From positions 62,001 to 126,000 of the forward strand of contig NZ_PSZE01000001.1 of NCBI RefSeq assembly GCF_002933465.1: a stretch of DNA of 64,000 bases, in the 5' to 3' direction. The notes under the pieces were generated by a model, which saw nothing but the letters and a program-made list of their open reading frames with translations, made no database searches and was not told the origin of the DNA. The DNA is from Nocardia nova. Lineage in GTDB: Bacteria; Actinomycetota; Actinomycetes; Mycobacteriales; Mycobacteriaceae. Positions 30,188 to 38,648 of the stretch are shown here, piece after piece. The position numbers and the translations under genes were made by a program. Position 1 is the first letter of the stretch. Every line of letters begins with the position of its first letter.

Positions 30188-30652
30188 ATGATCAAGATCA
30201 AATCCCGTGCCGTTGCGGCGTTTTCGCTGGCCGCCGTGGTCTTCGCCGGCGGCGTCGCCTCCGTGACCCCGGCCGTCGCCGCGCCGATCGCCGCCCCCGT
30301 CCACGCCGCCGCCCCGGGCGTCGGCGAGCTGCAGAGCAAGCTCGAGCTGGTGCTCGACCCGAACGGTTCGCGGTCCGCCCGCGCCAACGAGCTGGAGGCC
30401 GGCGAGGCCGGACTGGGCCTGGTCGACCAGGTCGGCGGCGTGATGGCCACGGTGCCCGGATTCCAGTGGCAGGCCGTCGCGCCGGTGAACGTCCAGGGCG
30501 ACATCCTCACCCACAACCTGCAGATCAACGTCCCCGGCTTCGATGCCATGTACATCGAGCTGAAGTGGAAGGACATCGACGGCACCTGGAAGCTGACCCG
30601 CGAATCCGAGTGCACGATCGCCTATTACGCGAACCTGCCCTGCACCGTCTAG
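30188..30652 (+). CDS. Small secreted protein, MTB12-like
   Basis: This 154-residue protein has a clear Sec signal peptide (basic MIKIKSR, hydrophobic core, Ala-rich cleavage zone before residue 45). The mature part opens with LDPNGSRSARANELEAGEAG, which resembles the low-molecular-weight antigen MTB12 family of actinobacteria. It ends with two cysteines 12 residues apart in the last 20 positions, likely a disulfide. Biochemical function is unknown. It is divergent from the lysine N-monooxygenase and shares the intergenic region with an IdeR-like box, so it may be an iron-regulated exported factor tied to siderophore traffic. That role is inference only. A strong hairpin follows the stop codon. 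Confidence 0.7.
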   Translation: MIKIKSRAVAAFSLAAVVFAGGVASVTPAVAAPIAAPVHAAAPGVGELQSKLELVLDPNGSRSARANELEAGEAGLGLVDQVGGVMATVPGFQWQAVAPVNVQGDILTHNLQINVPGFDAMYIELKWKDIDGTWKLTRESECTIAYYANLPCTV

Positions 30653-30659
30653 TGCACGA

Positions 30660-30696
30660 GCGGTCCCGGGCGTACCGCCGTCCTGCCCGGGACCGC
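30660..30696 (+). terminator. Hairpin terminator after the small secreted protein
   Basis: A perfect 12-bp GC-rich inverted repeat (30660-30671 with 30685-30696) has a 13-base loop. It starts eight bases after the stop codon and 12 bases before the convergent VOC gene stop. It can serve both strands. Confidence 0.8.
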
Positions 30697-30708
30697 CGCC
30701 GCGGGCGG

Positions 30709-31296
30709 CTACGGAGATTCGCCGGACAGCTCCGCTCGTTCCCGCCGCGCGCGCTCCAGATCCTCCGGCGTCGCGGTTGATCCGTATCTGCGCAGGCCGA
30801 CGTCCAGCACTCGCAGCGCCGCTGCGTCATCGTTCTTGAAATCGCGCAGTATGCGCACATTGTCGAGCACCCGAGCGAGGCCGTCGAGTTCCTTGGACCC
30901 GCCGTACTCCAGCTCGCGTGGCTCGTCGCGCTGGATCACCAGCACGTGATTGCCTGCGGGATCGACCATCGTGAATCGAGTCTGCCCGGGCTTGAACCGT
31001 GTGATTCTCGGTGATCCCTTGGCCGGCACCTTGCCGAGCCGCGCCCGCAGTGCGGCAGTGAATTCGCGGTGATATGCGGCGACATCATCGACGAGAACCA
31101 AGCAGCTGAGTTCCGTATCGACGCCCTCGGGCCGGGCGACGAAGTGCAGTTGGTACTCGCTGCGCGCCACTGCGCCGTACACGTAGGGGCGGGTCTGCTC
31201 ATGCGTGACCTCGAAACCGAGCCCGCGGTAGAAGTCGAGCAATTCGGACAACTGAGCCTTGCGGCTCCACAACAACGGCACCGCAGTCTCGGGCAT
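30709..31296 (-). CDS. VOC/glyoxalase-fold protein
   Basis: This 195-residue protein has a glyoxalase/bleomycin-resistance-type N-terminal half: KAQLSELLDFYRGLGF, a central beta region and MVDPAGNHVLVIQ, the typical end of the paired beta-alpha-beta-beta-beta unit. The C-terminal third is a charged helical tail. No metal triad can be assigned by eye, so the substrate is unknown. The ATG at 31296 has AGGAGG nine bases upstream. An earlier in-frame start at 31323 lacks such a site. It is divergent from the PadR gene with only 56 bases between starts, so PadR may control it. Confidence 0.75.
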   Translation of the reverse strand: MPETAVPLLWSRKAQLSELLDFYRGLGFEVTHEQTRPYVYGAVARSEYQLHFVARPEGVDTELSCLVLVDDVAAYHREFTAALRARLGKVPAKGSPRITRFKPGQTRFTMVDPAGNHVLVIQRDEPRELEYGGSKELDGLARVLDNVRILRDFKNDDAAALRVLDVGLRRYGSTATPEDLERARRERAELSGESP

Positions 31297-31352
31297 ATCC
31301 CCGCCCCTCCTGTCAGTAATCAAATTTGACTAGCGGAGGTTATCATCACTCG

Positions 31353-31931
31353 GTGTCCACAGTGCGATTACTCGTCCTCGGTGTGATCCGATTGCGGCAG
31401 CCGACCTACGGCTACGCGGTTCGGCGCGAACTGCTGTCCTGGCGCGCCGACACGTGGACCAACGTGAAGCCGGGCTCGATCTATCACGCCCTCAAACAGC
31501 TCACCCACGAGGGCAAACTGCACGCGACCGGCACCGAAGCCAGCAGCAGCGGCCCCGGCCGCACCTTGTTCGAAATGACCGAGACGGGTGACGCCGAGTT
31601 CCGTACGCTCCTGGATGCCGCGCTGGTCAGCATCGATATGGAGGAGCTCGGCGCCGGCATCGCGTTCATGGACACCCTGCCGCGATCGCACGTCATCGGC
31701 CTGCTGCGACGGCAACGCGAACGCAGCGCGGAGGTGCGCGACGAACTGCTCGCCATGAAGGCCGACTACCCTCCTCGGTACGAGGCCCCGCACTCCGCCG
31801 ACCTGCTCGAACTGTGGAGCGGCACCTTCGACACTCTGTCGCGCTGGACCGACGGCGTGCTGCAGCGACTCGAGAACGGCCACTACCGAATGGCAGACGA
31901 CCGACCGACTGCACGAGACGGCGACCTCTAG
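31353..31931 (+). CDS. PadR-family transcriptional regulator
   Basis: This 192-residue protein has an N-terminal winged helix of PadR type (LLVLGVIRLRQPTYGYAVRREL, then KPGSIYHALKQLTHEGKL) and a helical C-terminal dimerisation half. PadR proteins repress nearby genes until an aromatic or toxic ligand binds. A start at GTG 31353 is proposed, with GGAGG 13 bases upstream. A TTG at 31326 would add nine residues without homology. The divergent VOC gene is the obvious candidate target. The short AT-rich stretch CAAATTTG at 31321 is a possible operator. Confidence 0.85.
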   Translation: MSTVRLLVLGVIRLRQPTYGYAVRRELLSWRADTWTNVKPGSIYHALKQLTHEGKLHATGTEASSSGPGRTLFEMTETGDAEFRTLLDAALVSIDMEELGAGIAFMDTLPRSHVIGLLRRQRERSAEVRDELLAMKADYPPRYEAPHSADLLELWSGTFDTLSRWTDGVLQRLENGHYRMADDRPTARDGDL

Positions 31932-31966
31932 TCCGGGCCTTGCGCCGCTGTCGTTAGGGTCGATGT

Positions 31967-32908
31967 GTGCGACGCCGGCAACAGCCGCCGCTGCCCAAGC
32001 GCCACGGACTCGATCCGGCGCGGCTGCGGTTACCCGAAGACGGAACCTGGGCGACCATCCGCGACCATCTGGTCCATCGGCTCCCCCGGGTCCCCGCCGC
32101 GCGCATCGACGAGATGCTCGCCGATGGCGACATCGTCGATCTCGACGGACCGATCGGGCCGGACGCACCCTACGTTCCCGGGGGCGCGGTGTGGTTCCAC
32201 CGCGATCTCCCCGACGAGACACCGGTACCGTTCGACGTCACCGTGGTGTACCGCGACGACCATCTGCTGGTCGTCGACAAACCGCACTTCCTGTCCACGA
32301 TTCCGCGTGGCCAGCACATCCTCGAGACCGCGCTCGTCCGGATGCGGCGCGATCTGGACCTCCCGGATCTGGTGCCCGCGCACCGGCTGGACCGGACCAC
32401 CGCCGGACTGATCTTGTTCGTCGTCGATCCGGCGCGACGCGGGGCGTATCAGACCCTGTTCCACCAGCGCCGGGTGCACAAACAGTACGAGGCGATCGCA
32501 CCCTACGATCCCGAACTCACCCTCCCCCGCACGGTGCGCAGCCGGATCGTCAAGGAGCGTACCGTCCTTCGCGCCTTCGAGGTCGAGGGCGAGCCCAACG
32601 CGGAAACGCTGGTCGAACTGATCGAGCACCGCGACGGCCTCGGCCGCTACCGGCTGAGCCCGCACACCGGCCGCACCCATCAGTTGCGGTTGCACATGAA
32701 CGGGCTCGGAATCCCGATCCTCGGGGACGACTTCTATCCCGACCTCACCGATCGGCCGGTGGACGATTTCACCCGGCCGCTGCAGCTGCTGGCCGCGCGG
32801 CTCGCCTTCACCGACCCGATCAGCGGGGCCGAGCGGGTGTTCGACACCACGCGGACGCTGCAGGCGTGGACGGACTACGCGGGCTGGAGCGGCGGACGGT
32901 CGGGATAG
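31967..32908 (+). CDS. RluA-family pseudouridine synthase
   Basis: This 313-residue protein has the RluA catalytic motif AHRLDRTTAGL (aspartate about residue 144) and the later SPHTGRTHQLRLHM block. It should isomerise uridine to pseudouridine in rRNA or tRNA; the exact site cannot be read from the sequence. The N-terminal 60 residues look like a short S4-like or linker segment. A GTG start at 31967 is used because the frame is short of homology upstream. The gene stands alone between the PadR gene and the CPBP protease, all on the plus strand. Confidence 0.9.
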   Translation: MRRRQQPPLPKRHGLDPARLRLPEDGTWATIRDHLVHRLPRVPAARIDEMLADGDIVDLDGPIGPDAPYVPGGAVWFHRDLPDETPVPFDVTVVYRDDHLLVVDKPHFLSTIPRGQHILETALVRMRRDLDLPDLVPAHRLDRTTAGLILFVVDPARRGAYQTLFHQRRVHKQYEAIAPYDPELTLPRTVRSRIVKERTVLRAFEVEGEPNAETLVELIEHRDGLGRYRLSPHTGRTHQLRLHMNGLGIPILGDDFYPDLTDRPVDDFTRPLQLLAARLAFTDPISGAERVFDTTRTLQAWTDYAGWSGGRSG

Positions 32909-33007
32909 CGGCGACCGGTTTCGCCCGCGAGCCACATCACCGGCGTCGCGGCGATCGTGACCCACCGAACACGGCACACCCGCCCGGATGAACGTAGACT
33001 GGCGACG

Positions 33008-33766
33008 ATGTCTCGAAACGATAACGGGGTTGCGCAGTCCTCGGCCCCAGTCGGCCCGGGGCGCCGGTTACACGCCTACCTCGACGTCGCCGTCGTGGTG
33101 GCGGTGCTCGCCGGGACGAACCTCATCGCGCATTTCACCTCGCAATGGGCCAATATCGCGACCGTTCCCGCGGCCGCGGTGATTCTCGTGCTGTTGATGC
33201 GACGACGCGGACTCGGCTGGGCGGAATTGGGACTTTCACCGCGACAGTGGCGCCGTGGAACGCTCTATGCGCTCGGCGCGGTCGCGATTGTCGTGGGAGC
33301 CGTGGCGATCGGCGCACTACTTCCGATGACGCGGCCGTTCTTTCTCGCCAATCGATATGCGACCTTGTCCGGAGCATTGATCGCCTCGATGATCGTGATT
33401 CCGCTGCAAACGGTGATTCCGGAAGAACTCGCCTTTCGCGGCGTACTGCACGGCGCACTGGATCGAGCGACCGGCGCGCGCGGCGTATTCATCGTCGGGT
33501 CACTGCTTTTCGGCTGCTGGCATATCGCCTCGTCGCTCGGCCTGACCAGCGGGAATCGCGGTTTGAGCACGCTGCTCGGCGGTGGCGTCGGCGGACAGAT
33601 CGCCGGAATCACACTGGCCGTACTCGCGACCGCGGCCGCCGGTGTGATCTTCACCTGGTTGCGCCGGCGCAGCGGCAGTCTGCTGGCGCCGATCGCACTG
33701 CACTGGTCGCTCAACGGCGCCGGCGCGCTCGCGGCGGCCATTGTCTGGCACACCGCCGTGCACTGA
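33008..33766 (+). CDS. CPBP-family intramembrane metalloprotease
   Basis: This is a 252-residue membrane protein with several hydrophobic segments. The three CPBP (CAAX protease and bacteriocin-processing) motifs are present: EELAFRG near residue 138, FGCWHIA near 168 and HWSLN near 231. They supply the glutamate and histidine ligands of an intramembrane zinc-type protease. Bacterial members act in membrane protein maturation or immunity; the substrate here is unknown. ATG 33008 is chosen because the residues encoded upstream in the same frame are non-homologous. There is no obvious operon partner. Confidence 0.88.
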   Translation: MSRNDNGVAQSSAPVGPGRRLHAYLDVAVVVAVLAGTNLIAHFTSQWANIATVPAAAVILVLLMRRRGLGWAELGLSPRQWRRGTLYALGAVAIVVGAVAIGALLPMTRPFFLANRYATLSGALIASMIVIPLQTVIPEELAFRGVLHGALDRATGARGVFIVGSLLFGCWHIASSLGLTSGNRGLSTLLGGGVGGQIAGITLAVLATAAAGVIFTWLRRRSGSLLAPIALHWSLNGAGALAAAIVWHTAVH

Positions 33767-33841
33767 AATTCCGCTGTCCCAGCCGAATTCGGAATCGCCG
33801 GGCCGAACAGCCCATTTGCGTATTCATCCGAACTGATGTTC

Positions 33842-33922
33842 GGTGAAAGCGTTGACCGCGCCGATGGTCGGCGATTACCCTTTCACCTCGATCACACATA
33901 TGTTCGAGTACTCGGGTAATCG
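33842..33922 (+). promoter_or_regulatory. Structured leader with two competing inverted repeats
   Basis: Three perfect pairings are seen upstream of the gene at 33960: GGTGAAAG (33842-33849) with CTTTCACC (33880-33887), an inner hairpin CGCCGA-TGG-TCGGCG (33859-33873), and CGATTACCC (33872-33880) with GGGTAATCG (33914-33922). The first and third pairings cross, so they exclude each other or form a pseudoknot. No known riboswitch family is recognised. Confidence 0.4.
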
Positions 33923-33959
33923 ACCTCGGTAGCGCGGCCGCTGCCGGGAAAGGCACGCC

Positions 33960-35804
33960 ATGCTCGACGAGCAGTCGACCACCACGACCGCCGTCCCTCC
34001 GGCGGACTCCGCGCACCTTCCGCTCCGCGACGCGGAACGGACCGCCGCAGACGCACACGTCGGGGAGATCTCCGCGGAGGAACCGTCGAAGGGCGCGGCC
34101 CGGCGCCGGCGCACCCCCGAACACTCCCCGCAGGCGGAGCTGAACGCGTTGGCCCGGCGGGTCGCGACCGCGCGAGGCAAGCTGCCCCTGCAAGCGGACC
34201 CGGCGCTGTTCGCCGAACTGTCCGATCGGGAGATCGCCGCCGAGCGCGATCTCGCCGAATGGATCCGCACACAGCGCCGCCGGCAACGCAAACGTGCGGT
34301 GGCGGCGCAACTGTCGGCCGAGAAGCGTGATCGCCGCGTCGCCCTGGCCCTACGCCGGGCCGACGACGCGGACACCCGTTGGCACCGGCGCGCCCGCGCG
34401 GCCCGCATGCGGGTGTCGAATCCCGATGCGCGCCTGGCACAACTGTTCCGCCGCGCCGAATGGTCCTCGCGGGCGCTGATCGGCGTCGTCGTTCTCGGCA
34501 TGGTCTGGGCGGGGGTGAACGTTCAGCACAACCTCGTCCCCAGCGGGGATATGTCGGATCCGCTGTATTGGCTCAGTTACGGCTTCGAGGCGATGATCTC
34601 GATCCCGATCATCACGATCATGGTCGTCGCCACCACCGCTGCCCGGTGGGGCCGCGACATCGACCGCGGCAAGGTCGTCTTCCTGGAAACCGCGCTGCTC
34701 GGCGTCACCATCGCACTCAACGCCGGCCCGCACCTCGTCGCGGGCGCACCGGCACGCGCCGCCGAGGCCGCCGTCGCCCCGGTCATGGTCGGCGTCGTGA
34801 TCTGGTTGCACGCCTGGGTTTCCGCGCGCTACGCACAACTCATCGACGACATCCCGATGGAGGACATCGACTCCGACCTCCCGCCGACCGGATACCGCCC
34901 GAGGTACCGTCCGGACGACCTTCCGGAGTGGGCGCAGGCACGTCCGCTGCCCGACGGCGCGGGGTCCGTGGAATTCCCCAGCTATCCCCAGCTCCCGTCG
35001 ACGACTGCGCCGCAACCGGTTTCGGTGGCCGGATGGGATGCCGCGCTGCGGCTCGCGGACGCGGTGGAGAGTTGCCGACCGCCGGCCGCGACGCCAGCGA
35101 AGACCGTGCCGCCAGCGCAGACATCGTCGACCACGCAGGGCGCCGCTCCCGTCGAGCCTGCCGCGGCATCTGAGGTCGTCACCGAGGCGGCAGCCACCGT
35201 CGACTCTTCCGATGCGGCAACGGTAAAGGTCACGGCGCCAATGGAAGTCATGGAGGCCGAGGCGCCCGGAAGAGCCGATGAGCGGTCGGGATCGCACAGT
35301 GCCGGACTGCGGATCGTCTCCGACGAACCGCACAAGACACGCACACGGCGGGCCGTGGACGATGCTGTGCAGTTGGTGCTGGGGGAGCCGATCGCCGAAG
35401 CACCGCGACCGGGTGCGGCCGCAGCGGAGGCCGACCGCAGGACAGCACCGGACGAAACCGCCGACCTCTCCGGCATCGCCGAGGTGGACGAGGCCGAATT
35501 CGCCGATATCGAATCCGCCGCCGTCGAATCCGTCGCCGTCGAATCCGCCGCCGTCGAATCCGCCGATATCGATGCCGCGGAGGACGAGACCGGCGAGGGC
35601 GCCATCCGGTCTGTCGCGCACGAGATCCGCCGCCGCGGCCTGTCGAAGCTGTCGGTCGACCAGCTCGCCGAAATCCTGACCCTCACCGACGAATCGTGGA
35701 CCCCGGCCGCGATCGGTGCCGCCATCGGCCTGCCGGGCTCCCGGATCCTGGGGATTCTGGAGGCGGCGCGCCGCATCACCATGCCCGTGGCAGTCGGCGG
35801 CTGA
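33960..35804 (+). CDS. DUF2637-like membrane protein with long charged tail
   Basis: This protein has 614 residues. A charged Arg/Ala-rich N-terminal region (about 40-165, probably coiled coil) is followed by four hydrophobic segments at about 170-190, 205-225, 240-258 and 265-285, in the pattern of DUF2637 proteins common on actinobacterial plasmids and integrative elements. A long acidic, low-complexity cytoplasmic tail carries a short repeat (about residues 518-540). The C-terminal 50 residues read like a small helix-turn-helix (VDQLAEILTLTDESWTPAAI). Function is unknown; a role in chromosome- or element-linked membrane processes is only suggested by the family. AAAGG lies upstream of the ATG, and a structured leader precedes it. 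No other transfer genes are visible here. Confidence 0.65.
   Translation: MLDEQSTTTTAVPPADSAHLPLRDAERTAADAHVGEISAEEPSKGAARRRRTPEHSPQAELNALARRVATARGKLPLQADPALFAELSDREIAAERDLAEWIRTQRRRQRKRAVAAQLSAEKRDRRVALALRRADDADTRWHRRARAARMRVSNPDARLAQLFRRAEWSSRALIGVVVLGMVWAGVNVQHNLVPSGDMSDPLYWLSYGFEAMISIPIITIMVVATTAARWGRDIDRGKVVFLETALLGVTIALNAGPHLVAGAPARAAEAAVAPVMVGVVIWLHAWVSARYAQLIDDIPMEDIDSDLPPTGYRPRYRPDDLPEWAQARPLPDGAGSVEFPSYPQLPSTTAPQPVSVAGWDAALRLADAVESCRPPAATPAKTVPPAQTSSTTQGAAPVEPAAASEVVTEAAATVDSSDAATVKVTAPMEVMEAEAPGRADERSGSHSAGLRIVSDEPHKTRTRRAVDDAVQLVLGEPIAEAPRPGAAAAEADRRTAPDETADLSGIAEVDEAEFADIESAAVESVAVESAAVESADIDAAEDETGEGAIRSVAHEIRRRGLSKLSVDQLAEILTLTDESWTPAAIGAAIGLPGSRILGILEAARRITMPVAVGG
35517..35577 (+). 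repeat. 15-bp tandem repeat within the DUF2637-like gene
   Basis: Three in-frame copies of a GCCGTCGAATCCGYC-like unit follow one another, flanked by related GATATCGA segments. They encode a run of AAVES/VAVES pentapeptides in the acidic tail. Copy number may vary between strains. Confidence 0.75.
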
Positions 35805-36000
35805 GCGCCGATTCGCACCGCCGCAACCAGGCGGTTCAGGCGCCTCGAAGGGGCCGATAAGGAACCTCACAGGCTCGGTCGTAATCATGGAGTGCGACGA
35901 CCGACTCGAGGAAGCAGATGATCGACACCTTTCCGCGAGCGCATTCGTCGGCGACCTTGCCGCGCGACGGACGGTGCTCCTGCCCACGGATCTCGGCACG

Positions 36001-37305
36001 ATGAGTACGGCGACTGCGACACCGGTCCGCGGTAAGCCCACCTCCGTCGCGACCGAATCGGGAGCGGCCGCGCAGCCTCAGCCGTCGCGGCCCTATCTGC
36101 ATCAGGTCAACCTGTACCGGATCCTGACCTTCGCCTGTGTGATCGCCGTCCACGTGATCGACAGATCCGGCGACCCGAACAATGTGTCGGCGAACGGGGC
36201 CATGGTGCTGCTGCACTTTCCCCGCGAGGCCTTCTTCACGCTGACCGGATTCGTCCTGATCTACCAGTACGCCGACCGGTCCTTCGACGCGCCACATTTC
36301 TGGCGCCGGCGCTTCGCGCTGGTCGGTATCCCCTACGTCATCTGGTCGGTGTTCTACTGGGGCTATTCGGTGATCGCCGGCATTCATCAGGAGTCCGCGG
36401 CGGGAGCGATACGCCGGTTGGCGATCGAACTGGTGACCGGTGAAGCCTGGTATCAGCTGTACTTCCTGCTGGTGTCGATGCAGATCTACCTGCTGTTCCC
36501 GCTGTTGCTCCGGTTCGTGCGCTGGACGGCTGGCCACCACCGGTGGGTGCTCGGGACGAGCGCGCTCGTGCAACTGGGCATGCTGTGGGCGCTGACGCAT
36601 CCGCCGACGCTCACCGGAATGCCGGCGCAACTGTGGAACCACCTCTACGTGACGGTGCTGCCGTACCAGTTCTACATACTGTTCGGCGCGGTCGCCGCAT
36701 GGCATATCGGCACCGTCGACCGTGCCGTGCGCCGCTTCGGCCCGCTGCTGATCGCCGGCACCGTCCTCGGGGCGGCGGGCGCCGAGTGGTGTTATCAGCG
36801 CGCGGTCGCGGGCAGCACCACACCGTGGCAGGCCGACAATGTCTTCAACCCCTACATGGCCGTCTATTTCGTCGCGCTGATCGTCGGCCTCTACACCGTG
36901 AGCACCTGGTGGTCATGGCTGCGCCCGAAGTACCGCATCGTCGGCCGCATCTCCCGCTACGGCGCCGATCGCTCCTTCGCGGTCTTCCTGATGCATCCGA
37001 TCGTGCTGGAACTGCTGATCCCCCTCTACCCCCGGCTCCAGGACGCGGTCGGCGCCGCGGGCGCGACGGTGCTGTTGTTCGTCGCGGTCCTGGCGGTCAC
37101 CCTCGCGGTCGTCGGCCTGGTGCGCCATGCTCCCGGCAGTATCTACCTCACCGGCCGGCCCCGGATCGACGGCACAACCCCGCTCGGACGCCGACTGCGG
37201 TCGATCGGCCCGGCATCGCCGCAGCGTGCGACCGCCGTCGACACCGGTCACGCACTCTCGGAGTCGTACGGACGGCAGTCGTCCGCCGAGGCGCCGGCGG
37301 CGTAA
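36001..37305 (+). CDS. Membrane acyltransferase (acyltransferase-3 family)
   Basis: This is a 434-residue protein of the OafA/acyltransferase-3 superfamily. A hydrophilic N-terminus of about 35 residues is followed by about ten membrane segments, beginning at NLYRILTFACVIAVHV, where the conserved histidine lies. A second block, HFPREAFFTLTGFVLIYQYADR, also fits the family. Such enzymes move acetyl or other acyl groups onto sugars or glycolipids at the membrane. The acceptor is unknown. Start ATG 36001 is tentative: no strong ribosome-binding site is seen, and ATG 35887 in the same frame is possible. The 3' end overlaps the convergent monooxygenase gene by 58 bases. Confidence 0.8.
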   Translation: MSTATATPVRGKPTSVATESGAAAQPQPSRPYLHQVNLYRILTFACVIAVHVIDRSGDPNNVSANGAMVLLHFPREAFFTLTGFVLIYQYADRSFDAPHFWRRRFALVGIPYVIWSVFYWGYSVIAGIHQESAAGAIRRLAIELVTGEAWYQLYFLLVSMQIYLLFPLLLRFVRWTAGHHRWVLGTSALVQLGMLWALTHPPTLTGMPAQLWNHLYVTVLPYQFYILFGAVAAWHIGTVDRAVRRFGPLLIAGTVLGAAGAEWCYQRAVAGSTTPWQADNVFNPYMAVYFVALIVGLYTVSTWWSWLRPKYRIVGRISRYGADRSFAVFLMHPIVLELLIPLYPRLQDAVGAAGATVLLFVAVLAVTLAVVGLVRHAPGSIYLTGRPRIDGTTPLGRRLRSIGPASPQRATAVDTGHALSESYGRQSSAEAPAA

Positions 37306-38546
37306 CGCGCGGCGGCGTCCGAGACGGCGGGGGCAGAGCCGCTGGTGTGGCGGTACGCATCGGCCAGGGCGGCGAGTTCGGCGGCGGTGAGAACATCCTC
37401 GATCCGATCGAAGCCGTTCGGCGCCCGCTGCGCCACGGCGTGCAGGACGCGGTCCATCGGCATATCCCGGTTCGCCAGCACGATGGTGTTGACCGCCTCC
37501 CGCCGGCTCTGCTCGTATCGCGCGAGCCCGGCGATCGGGTCGGCGGCCGCCGCCAGCTCGGAAGCCACGGCACGGGCGTCGAGGATCGCTTGCGACGCGC
37601 CGTTGGAACCGACCGGATACATCGGATGCGCGGCGTCACCCATCAGCGTCACGCGTCCGGAACCCCAGCGCGACAAGGGGTTCCGATCGACCATCGGATA
37701 TTCGAGCACTTCGGCACTGGCGCGGGCCAATGCCGGAACATCGACACCGGCCAGGCGCCAGCCTTCGTAGTGCGGCAGCACATCCGCCAACCGCCCGGCG
37801 CGATTCCAGTCGGGACTCTGTACCGCGGTATCGTGCACGCGCACCTCGGCGACCCAATTCACCAGCGCACGCCCACGCCGGTGCGCACCACCCGAGATGG
37901 GGTACATCACGAATTTCGCGGCACGATTGGAACCCGCGAGCACCATCGTCCGCCCGTCCAGGAACGGACGAATCTCGCTGACCCCGCGCCACATTCGAAT
38001 GCCGTTCCACAACGGCCGCCCCTCGTCCGGATGCAACTGCGCGCGGACCGTGGAATGCAGGCCGTCGGCGCCGATCAACACGTCCGCGGTCTCTTCGACG
38101 ACGGTGCCCGCGGCGCGGTCGAGGAACCGGCAACGCACCCCGTCGGCCTCCTCGGCGAACGATCGCAGCAGCATTCCTTCGCGCACGGCATCGGACCCGA
38201 GCCGGCGGCGCACCAGATCCAGTAGCAGGCCCTGCAATTCGCCGCGGTGCACCGCGTATTGGGGCCACGCATGCCCCGCGGCGAGCCCGCGCGGCTCACT
38301 CCAGATGTGATTTCCGAACCGGTCGAGATGCACCGCACTGGAGGTGGCGATCGCGCAATCGGCCAGTGCCGCATCGAGTTCCAGTTCGTGCAGCTCCCGC
38401 ACCGCATGCGGGAGCAGATTGATTCCGACGCCGAGCGGGCGAAGCTCACCGACCCCGTCCAGCACGACCGCCTCGATCCCCACCCGATGCAAGCATGCCG
38501 CCGCGGTCAACCCGGCGATTCCGGCGCCTGCGATCAGAACCCGCAT
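37248..38546 (-). CDS. FAD-dependent aromatic-type monooxygenase (PhzS-like)
   Basis: This is a 432-residue group A flavoprotein monooxygenase. The FAD-binding GAGIAGLTAA opens the protein at residue 7, the GADGLHSTVR (DG) motif lies near 160, and GDAAHPMYPVGSNG near 295 is the flavin-ribityl site. Overall it resembles PhzS and salicylate-hydroxylase-type enzymes that use NAD(P)H and oxygen to hydroxylate aromatic or heteroaromatic acids. The substrate cannot be read from sequence. Salicylate is not excluded given the salicylate-capped siderophore nearby, but there is no operon link. It is convergent with the acyltransferase (stop codons nested) and about 100 bases from the next gene. Confidence 0.85.
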   Translation of the reverse strand: MRVLIAGAGIAGLTAAACLHRVGIEAVVLDGVGELRPLGVGINLLPHAVRELHELELDAALADCAIATSSAVHLDRFGNHIWSEPRGLAAGHAWPQYAVHRGELQGLLLDLVRRRLGSDAVREGMLLRSFAEEADGVRCRFLDRAAGTVVEETADVLIGADGLHSTVRAQLHPDEGRPLWNGIRMWRGVSEIRPFLDGRTMVLAGSNRAAKFVMYPISGGAHRRGRALVNWVAEVRVHDTAVQSPDWNRAGRLADVLPHYEGWRLAGVDVPALARASAEVLEYPMVDRNPLSRWGSGRVTLMGDAAHPMYPVGSNGASQAILDARAVASELAAAADPIAGLARYEQSRREAVNTIVLANRDMPMDRVLHAVAQRAPNGFDRIEDVLTAAELAALADAYRHTSGSAPAVSDAAARYAAGASADDCRPYDSESA

Positions 38547-38648
38547 CAGCCCGCCCCGAGCTCGTCGACCGCCAGGGCCCCACCCATGATTTCGCTCCTC
38601 CCGACAACGACCCGAATCTACCGATTCGCGGTATGTGGTGCAGAACGG

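Noticed and set aside
33960..35804. Integrative conjugative element
   Set aside because: A DUF2637-like protein alone is not enough. No integrase, replication, FtsK-like transfer gene, tRNA or attachment repeat is seen nearby.
37248..38546. Salicylate hydroxylase acting on the siderophore precursor
   Set aside because: The fold fits but also fits many PhzS-like enzymes. It has no iron box and no operon link, so substrate was left open.
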